Shown here one piece after another: positions 6,304 through 10,095 of a stretch of 10,095 bases of DNA. How positions within the stretch are numbered: position 1 is the stretch's first letter; the number at the start of each line of letters is the position of its first letter. This DNA is from Collinsella sp. (GTDB taxonomy: Bacteria > Actinomycetota > Coriobacteriia > Coriobacteriales > Coriobacteriaceae). The DNA is taken from the NCBI GenBank assembly GCA_031295725.1, contig JAUMNV010000069.1, positions 1-10,095 of the forward strand, read 5' to 3'. The translations under genes and the position numbers were made by a program. The notes under the pieces were generated by a model that worked only from the letters and a program-made list of their open reading frames with translations, was not told the DNA's origin and searched no databases.

Positions 6304-6315
6304 GATTGGAGATTC

Positions 6316-6990
6316 ATGTTAGCTCGACAGTATTGTAGCCTCACGCCAAGGGGCCACCAACGACCTTGCTTTGCAAGCCCTTCTGATGTGCATCCGGACC
6401 TTACCGAAGATGTGTTCAGAGAGGCGCTGGAATATGCACGGGACTGCACGGCCATTATGGACAACGGCCATCTTGCCCCAACGGCACGCGGCACTTTTAT
6501 GTATCACAACTCAATTGCCAAAATTTGCGAGCTGATGGCAATAAAGGGCTGGAAGTCAGAGAGCGTTAAAAACCTACCCTATACGATTTCCGAAGACGGT
6601 AGCGTCAAGATTACCGTTGCCACAGGCGACGCCTCAACTGGCGTAAATGGGGGTTCTGGCCCAAAGCTAAAAGAGAAGGGCAAGACACCATCAGTCGTAG
6701 ACGGTCAAATGACCCTATTCGATACAGATAATTACACCGTCGATCAACAAGAAGGGAAATTGTGGTATTTAGTAATCTGTGTGGATTATTGTCACCAGGA
6801 GATCCGCATGGAGCTATCAAAGCCACATTTTGACGAAAACAACCAGGTCGGTGGATGGATTAAACGCATCATTATGAATCCCATTCCGCTGCAGAACGTC
6901 CAGATTTCGCTCCCGCCCGATGAAGAGGTGCCGACCATCAGCATTTCGCCCATTGAACCGAGTGAAACTGATATGGCGGTTGGATATTAG
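6316..6990 (+). CDS. Uncharacterised protein, first gene of an Xre-ImmA/IrrE module
   Basis: This 224-residue soluble protein has no membrane segment or signal peptide. I do not recognise a named family, although proteins of this kind, with LTEDVFREALE, HLAPTARGTFMYHNSIAKICE and GWKSESVKNLPYT, seem to recur next to ImmA/IrrE genes. The N-terminal half (about 28-90) looks alpha-helical. A Gly/Lys-rich linker (about 104-126) follows, then a beta-rich C-terminal half starting at QMTLFDTDNY, with KLWYLVICVDY at 148-158 and KPHFDENNQVGGWIKRIIM at 169-187. The last 25 residues are acidic and Pro/Ser-rich. ATG 6316 has GGAG about 5 nt upstream. The gene is 74 bp ahead of the Xre-ImmA/IrrE gene and very likely co-transcribed from the promoter at 6255. 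It could be a toxin, an effector, or a substrate of the metallopeptidase; sequence alone does not decide. Confidence 0.8.
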   Translation: MLARQYCSLTPRGHQRPCFASPSDVHPDLTEDVFREALEYARDCTAIMDNGHLAPTARGTFMYHNSIAKICELMAIKGWKSESVKNLPYTISEDGSVKITVATGDASTGVNGGSGPKLKEKGKTPSVVDGQMTLFDTDNYTVDQQEGKLWYLVICVDYCHQEIRMELSKPHFDENNQVGGWIKRIIMNPIPLQNVQISLPPDEEVPTISISPIEPSETDMAVGY

Positions 6991-7064
6991 CCAAAAGCTC
7001 ATACGGACCCCAAATCATTAGAAATAACAACCGATTTGAAACTACCATCCGAATGAGGAAGTAA

Positions 7065-8165
7065 ATGGAAGGCACACGCCTAACTCTTGCACGGAAAATG
7101 AGAGGCTTTTCGAAAAAAGAGCTGGCTGAGCTTGTAAAGGTCACGCCCAAGTCTATCGCCGACTACGAAAACAACATTACTAATCCAAGTTCAGAAATCG
7201 AGCAGCGCTTGATACAAGCACTGCGTTTTCCCATAGCATTTTTTAATTTACATACAGCAGAGACTATGCCAGAAGAGGCTATTTCATTTAGAGCAAGAAC
7301 TAAGCTCAAAAGAAGCCAAAAAGACATCGCAACCGCCGAGGCAACGCTCGCAACGGAACTATCCGACTGGTGCAACGCCAAGTTCAACCTACCAAAATCA
7401 GATGTCCCCACCATAGAAGGCATAGATCCCGTTCTCGCCGCAGAAATGCTTCGCAAAGAATGGAAAATGGGAGACGGCGCCATCCCAAATTTGCTAGCCC
7501 TCCTGGAGAGTCACGGCATCCGCATTTTCTTTGCCGGAGAGATCGGAATCGAGGTTGACGCCTTTTCATACTGGGAGCCAAAGACCAAGCGTCCATATGT
7601 GTTTCTCACGACTTCAAAGAGTGGTGAGCGACGCAGGATGGATGCGGCTCATGAACTCGGACATCTAGTGATGCATCGAAATCTCGATATGGGATCTTCA
7701 GCTACAAAAGAAATCGAAGCTGAGGCGAACAGGTTTGCCTCAGCCTTCCTAATGCCTAAATCAACCATGCTGAAATATACGCCTAGAGGCTTCAGCCTGC
7801 GGGACGCAGTAGTCCTTAAAAAGCGATGGAAGGTATCTGTGGCAGCATTCATCTATAGATCACACGACATTGGCTTACTCACGGATTGGCAGTATCACAA
7901 TCTTTTCAAGCAATTAAGCGCGGCAAGATGGAGAACGGATGAGCCCAACGCGATAATTCCGGAACAATCTGAGGTAAATAAGCAGGTCATCACTCTGCTC
8001 TCGAAGATGCCAAAAAAGCTAAGCACGGCATCTGATGAAACCGCATTGCCACTTGAGCTGTGCTATCAGCTGCTTACCGGAACAAGTGCGCAAGTTGTAG
8101 TGGGCGGGAAAACGCCCTCAAGTAAGACATACGGACGAAAGGCCAATCTAACAGTAGTTCAGTAA
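7065..8165 (+). CDS. Xre-family regulator fused to ImmA/IrrE (COG2856) metallopeptidase
   Basis: This 366-residue cytoplasmic protein has an N-terminal Xre helix-turn-helix at about 5-52 (LTLARKMRGFSKKELAELVK, then TPKSIADYENN), a linker region (about 70-135), and a zinc-metallopeptidase domain of the ImmA/IrrE type at about 140-260. The zinc motif is H196-E-L-G-H200 in DAAHELGHLVMH, and the third ligand lies in the downstream EIEAEANRFASAFLMP (a Glu at 218-220), so the active site looks complete. ImmA cleaves the repressor of ICEBs1 and IrrE cleaves DdrO. Proteins with the two domains in one chain are common beside toxin-like partners and in mobile elements. GAGG sits 6 nt ahead of ATG 7065. 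Cotranscription with the 224-residue protein suggests a regulatory or toxin-antitoxin-like pair. GC is far below that of the flanking metabolic genes, suggesting transfer. Confidence 0.9.
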   Translation: MEGTRLTLARKMRGFSKKELAELVKVTPKSIADYENNITNPSSEIEQRLIQALRFPIAFFNLHTAETMPEEAISFRARTKLKRSQKDIATAEATLATELSDWCNAKFNLPKSDVPTIEGIDPVLAAEMLRKEWKMGDGAIPNLLALLESHGIRIFFAGEIGIEVDAFSYWEPKTKRPYVFLTTSKSGERRRMDAAHELGHLVMHRNLDMGSSATKEIEAEANRFASAFLMPKSTMLKYTPRGFSLRDAVVLKKRWKVSVAAFIYRSHDIGLLTDWQYHNLFKQLSAARWRTDEPNAIIPEQSEVNKQVITLLSKMPKKLSTASDETALPLELCYQLLTGTSAQVVVGGKTPSSKTYGRKANLTVVQ

Positions 8166-8224
8166 TCAAGATCGCGTCGAAAATGTTGGTGTAAGGGCGA
8201 CGCCCTAGCGTCCGTTTAACGAAG

Positions 8225-8290
8225 AGCGGCCTTCGTCCTGGAATCTGAAACCACCACATCAACAGGTTCTGGGAAAGGACGAAGACCGCT
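8225..8290. repeat. Long inverted repeat in the IS256 leader
   Basis: The 15-bp arms at 8225-8239 and 8276-8290 pair with one mismatch (AGCGGCCTTCGTCCT against the complement of AGGACGAAGACCGCT) across a 36-nt loop. The right arm ends 9 nt before the TTG start of the transposase. It may limit transposase expression from outside transcription, or form part of the element's end structure. Confidence 0.6.
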
Positions 8291-8299
8291 ACGGAAATC

Positions 8300-8620
8300 T
8301 TGTCAGACCCGACGCCGAACATGCTCGCCATGCCCCGGTTCGACGGCGGGGCCATCGATATGCAGGAGCTGCTGCGCAGGCTCGCCGAGCAGGTCGTGAA
8401 CGCCGTGATGGACGCCGAGGCCGACCAGCTGTGCGGCGGCGGGGCGAACAGCCGCAACGGCTACCGCGAGCACAGCCCCGCCACCTGCGTGGGAACGCTG
8501 ACGCTGTGCATCCCCAAACTGCGCTCCAGCAGTTTCTTCCCGGAGGGCGTGATCGAGCACCACTGGCGCGTCGACCGCGCCCTCGTGGCCACCGTGGCCG
8601 AGATGCACGCCACCGACACG
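8300..8620 (+). pseudogene. Truncated IS256-family (Mutator-type) transposase
   Basis: About 107 residues from TTG 8300 (or ATG 8321) match the N-terminal DNA-binding region of IS256-family transposases: ELLRRLAEQVVNAVMDAEADQLCG, NSRNGYREHSPATCVGTLTL at 51-70, and IPKLRSSSFFPEGVIEHHWRVDRALVATVAEM. Full-length members have about 400 residues with a DDE catalytic core. All three acidic residues lie beyond the break, so this copy cannot transpose by itself. At codon 107 the similarity ends abruptly and the frame reads nonsense to 8719, while another frame takes over as coding. Confidence 0.8.
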
Positions 8621-8623
8621 AGT

Positions 8624-9132
8624 GTCTCTACGGATACACCCGCCTGCCCATCTACTGCATGTACACGGTCCGCGAGAACGACATCGTCGACAGTTCTGTC
8701 CAAATCCCGAAGCGCATGATCCGGGAGTTCGGATGTGCAGACGGATGGATCGGCATTGTGCAGTACGACAGCTTCGCGCGCCTCGCCGACACGCAAATCG
8801 CCGACGACAGGAACATCCACGCCCACGGTCCCATCTCCTACGGTGTCCCCGGGCCAAAACTGATCCGCGAGATCTTTGAGGGCATCCCGCACAATCTCGT
8901 TATCAAAACGCCCAAGTACGCATATCAAAAGGAGTATCGAATCATCGGGTCGCGACCGGTCGAATGTCGCCTTTTACCAGACGAGAATCACCCTGGCTGC
9001 AAAATTGAAGAATACGACCATGCAGAGCTGGACCTGGGCAGGAGCCTCGCGGACTTTTCCAGGAAGGTCCCGGTACCGAGCCTCCGAGAAACGCAAGACG
9101 GCCTCACGCTGAAGCTCCCGCATCGCGTATAG
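8624..9132 (+). pseudogene. C-terminal fragment of an unrecognised accessory protein
   Basis: After the IS256 break the coding signal moves to another frame and runs about 168 residues to the TAG at 9130. It begins near GYTRLPIYCMYTV and continues through GWIGIVQYDSF, KTPKYAYQKEYRI, an acidic region and a PSLRETQDGLTLKLPHR tail. The codon pattern is coherent, and the segment looks like a genuine C-terminal domain rather than a random frame. The motif YQKEYRI recalls proteins of the DUF2971 type found in defence islands, but this is a weak resemblance. ATG 8659 lies in frame but has no convincing ribosome site. The N-terminal part seems to have been removed by the event that also cut the IS element. 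Confidence 0.5.
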
Positions 9133-9316
9133 CCAACCCAGCGCGAACCACAACGCCACTGGCCAACCAAACACCGTCCCAACCCTTCAACTGAGTCCAG
9201 AAAGCTCGCTGTTGTTGACTGGGGTTCCCGTAAAATATACCCTAACAAAATATGTGCGGAGTGCTGGCCTGGAGCTGCCTTCGGACCCTATTGGCTGCTC
9301 ACCGAGAGGCTCCGCT
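9133..9316. other. Non-coding decayed stretch with a possible promoter
   Basis: No reading frame of coding quality is seen here. TTGACT at 9215-9220 is followed by AT-rich sequence (TAAAATATACCCTAAC, 9231-9246) at about the right distance for a -10, TACCCT at 17 bp or TATACC at 15 bp. Neither is a strong match. It could serve the remnant at 9317 or the glf gene. Confidence 0.3.
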
Positions 9317-9555
9317 ATGAAACGACACTTTGCTACCTGCTCTGCGCGATCGCGTGCACGTCCATGGTCAGCGCGACTATGCCCATAGCAGCCACAGCGG
9401 AAGCAATTCAGCCTCGGAAACCGCTGCGTACCAGGCATAAGCCGCTGATACAACCGGTAATGCCAACAAGGCTGAAAGTGGCTTCAGCACAAATTAAATC
9501 CAGACAGGCATCATCAGCTACATTTATGAAATCGAAACTAACCCAGCAACATTAA
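9317..9555 (+). pseudogene. Possible frameshifted gene for a small secreted protein
   Basis: ATG 9317 has GAGAGG 7 nt upstream and starts M-K-R, like a signal peptide, but its frame soon ends. In the neighbouring frame from 9325 the translation is LCYLLCAIACTSMVSATM followed by PIAATAEA. That is a hydrophobic core with an Ala-x-Ala-type end, then a Pro/Arg/Lys-rich tail to TAA 9553. The pieces together look like a secreted-protein N terminus with a frame change within the first few codons. The mature part does not resemble a family I know and may itself be decayed. A chance arrangement cannot be ruled out. Confidence 0.33.
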
Positions 9556-9602
9556 TCGATCAGCTGCGCTTGTTCCGCTAACCCCACCAAACACCAAATC
9601 AA

Positions 9603-9608
9603 AAGGAG
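9603..9608 (+). promoter_or_regulatory. Shine-Dalgarno site of glf
   Basis: AAGGAG sits 7 nt before ATG 9616, close to ideal, and fixes the glf start. Confidence 0.75.
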
Positions 9609-9615
9609 TTCATCC

Positions 9616-10095
9616 ATGTCCCAGTTCGATTACCTTGTCGTCGGCGCCGGCCTCTCTGGCGCCGTCTTCGCCAACGCCGCCAGGCGCGCCGGCAAGTCGG
9701 TCCTGGTCATCGACCGCCGCGACCACATCGCCGGCAACGTCTACACCGAGGACGTCGAGGGCATCCAGGTCCACCGTTACGGCGCCCACATCTTCCACAC
9801 CTCCATGAGGGACGTCTGGGACTACGTCAACCGCTTCGCCGAGTTCAACAACTACGTCAACTCGCCGGTAGCCAACTTCCACGGCAGCATGTACAACATG
9901 CCCTTCAACATGAACACCTTCGCCAAGATGTGGCCGGGCGTCGTCACGCCGGCAGACGCCAAGGCCAAGATCGCCGAGCAGGTGGCCGCCGAGAACATCG
10001 GCGAGCCGCAGAACCTCGAGGAGCAGGCGCTGTCGCTCGTCGGCCGCGACATCTTCGAGACGCTCGTGAAGGGCTACACCGAGAAGCAGTGGGGC
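9616..10095 (+). CDS. glf: UDP-galactopyranose mutase, partial at 3' end
   Basis: The first 160 residues of a flavoenzyme that converts UDP-galactopyranose to UDP-galactofuranose, the donor for galactofuranose in capsule, O-chain or other surface glycans. The Rossmann FAD motif is G10-A-G-L-S-G15. It is followed by LVIDRRDHIAGNVYTED (30-46), YGAHIFHT (55-62), NSPVANFHG and YNMPFNMNTF (93-102). The visible part ends exactly at GYTEKQWG (153-160), a hallmark of the family. Normal length is about 370-390, so more than half lies beyond the window. Codon use returns to high GC, unlike the accessory genes to its left. It is probably the first or an early gene of a polysaccharide locus continuing to the right. 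Confidence 0.95.
   Translation, partial: MSQFDYLVVGAGLSGAVFANAARRAGKSVLVIDRRDHIAGNVYTEDVEGIQVHRYGAHIFHTSMRDVWDYVNRFAEFNNYVNSPVANFHGSMYNMPFNMNTFAKMWPGVVTPADAKAKIAEQVAAENIGEPQNLEEQALSLVGRDIFETLVKGYTEKQWG

Larger units (their letters stand above)
8180..8620 (+). mobile_element. 5' fragment of an IS256-family insertion sequence
   Basis: A sharp jump to GC-rich sequence begins about 15-20 bp after the metallopeptidase stop. The fragment holds a non-coding leader (about 8180-8299), including the small palindrome AGGGCGACGCCCT (8194-8206) and a long stem, and then the start of an IS256-type transposase. The right part, including about 75% of the transposase and the right terminal repeat, is missing after about 8620. 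The exact left end is not certain because the matching right end is not available for comparison, and no target duplication can be tested. Confidence 0.7.

Noticed and set aside
8194..8206. AGGGCGACGCCCT palindrome as a terminator for the metallopeptidase gene
   Set aside because: A 6-bp stem with a single-base centre cannot form a proper loop and no T-run follows; it is more likely part of the IS end.
8431..8620. Extension of the 8624-9132 frame to a 233-residue protein starting at 8431
   Set aside because: The first 65 residues are an Arg-rich shadow of the transposase frame; true coding in this frame begins only after the break near 8620.

Overview
The window looks like chromosome of a high-GC gut actinobacterium, most likely Collinsella or another Coriobacteriia. 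This rests on the GC-rich codon use of the metabolic genes, the GTG start, and the style of the sucrose PTS/GH32 and UDP-galactopyranose mutase proteins. It is inferred from memory of protein families, not from a database match.

Bases 1-4975 are an ordered, all-minus-strand metabolic region. Reading in the direction of transcription it holds: a LacI-family repressor (3995-4975), a sucrose-type PTS EIIBC permease (2411-3811), a GH32 sucrose-6-phosphate hydrolase (763-2304), a strong intrinsic terminator (685-725), and a degenerate-looking fold-type-I PLP enzyme relative that runs off the left edge (1-666). Three near-identical 14-bp LacI-type operators tie repressor and permease together. Two lie upstream of the permease and one lies across the predicted start of the repressor's own transcript. 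The expected logic is that the PTS imports and phosphorylates sucrose, the hydrolase splits sucrose-6-phosphate into glucose-6-phosphate and fructose, and the repressor is released by a product sugar.

From about 5005 to 5210 there is a non-coding stretch dominated by a roughly 100-nt imperfect long hairpin. It is followed by the 3' remnant of a DUF4956-like membrane protein gene. At about 5580-5595 composition changes abruptly to AT-rich accessory DNA, and the DUF4956 remnant is joined to the 5' part of a PHP-domain (TrlF-like, PHP plus AAA ATPase) gene that also has an in-frame TAG.

Bases 6250-8165 carry what appears to be an intact two-gene module: an unfamiliar 224-residue protein and a 366-residue Xre plus ImmA/IrrE metallopeptidase protein. 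Upstream is a good sigma-70-like promoter whose spacer, -10 and start region lie inside a large palindrome, which suggests autoregulation. Next comes a GC-rich 5' fragment of an IS256-family element (about 8180-8620), cut off after about 107 transposase codons and joined to the C-terminal part of an unrecognised gene (about 8624-9132). Then follows a decayed stretch with a possible frameshifted secreted-protein gene (9317-9555). Normal high-GC coding resumes with glf (9616 to the right edge), probably the edge of a surface-polysaccharide locus.

Overall this is a conserved sucrose regulon next to a scarred accessory island. The Xre-ImmA/IrrE pair is the only accessory unit in it that looks functional, and it is the best candidate for a poorly described system.
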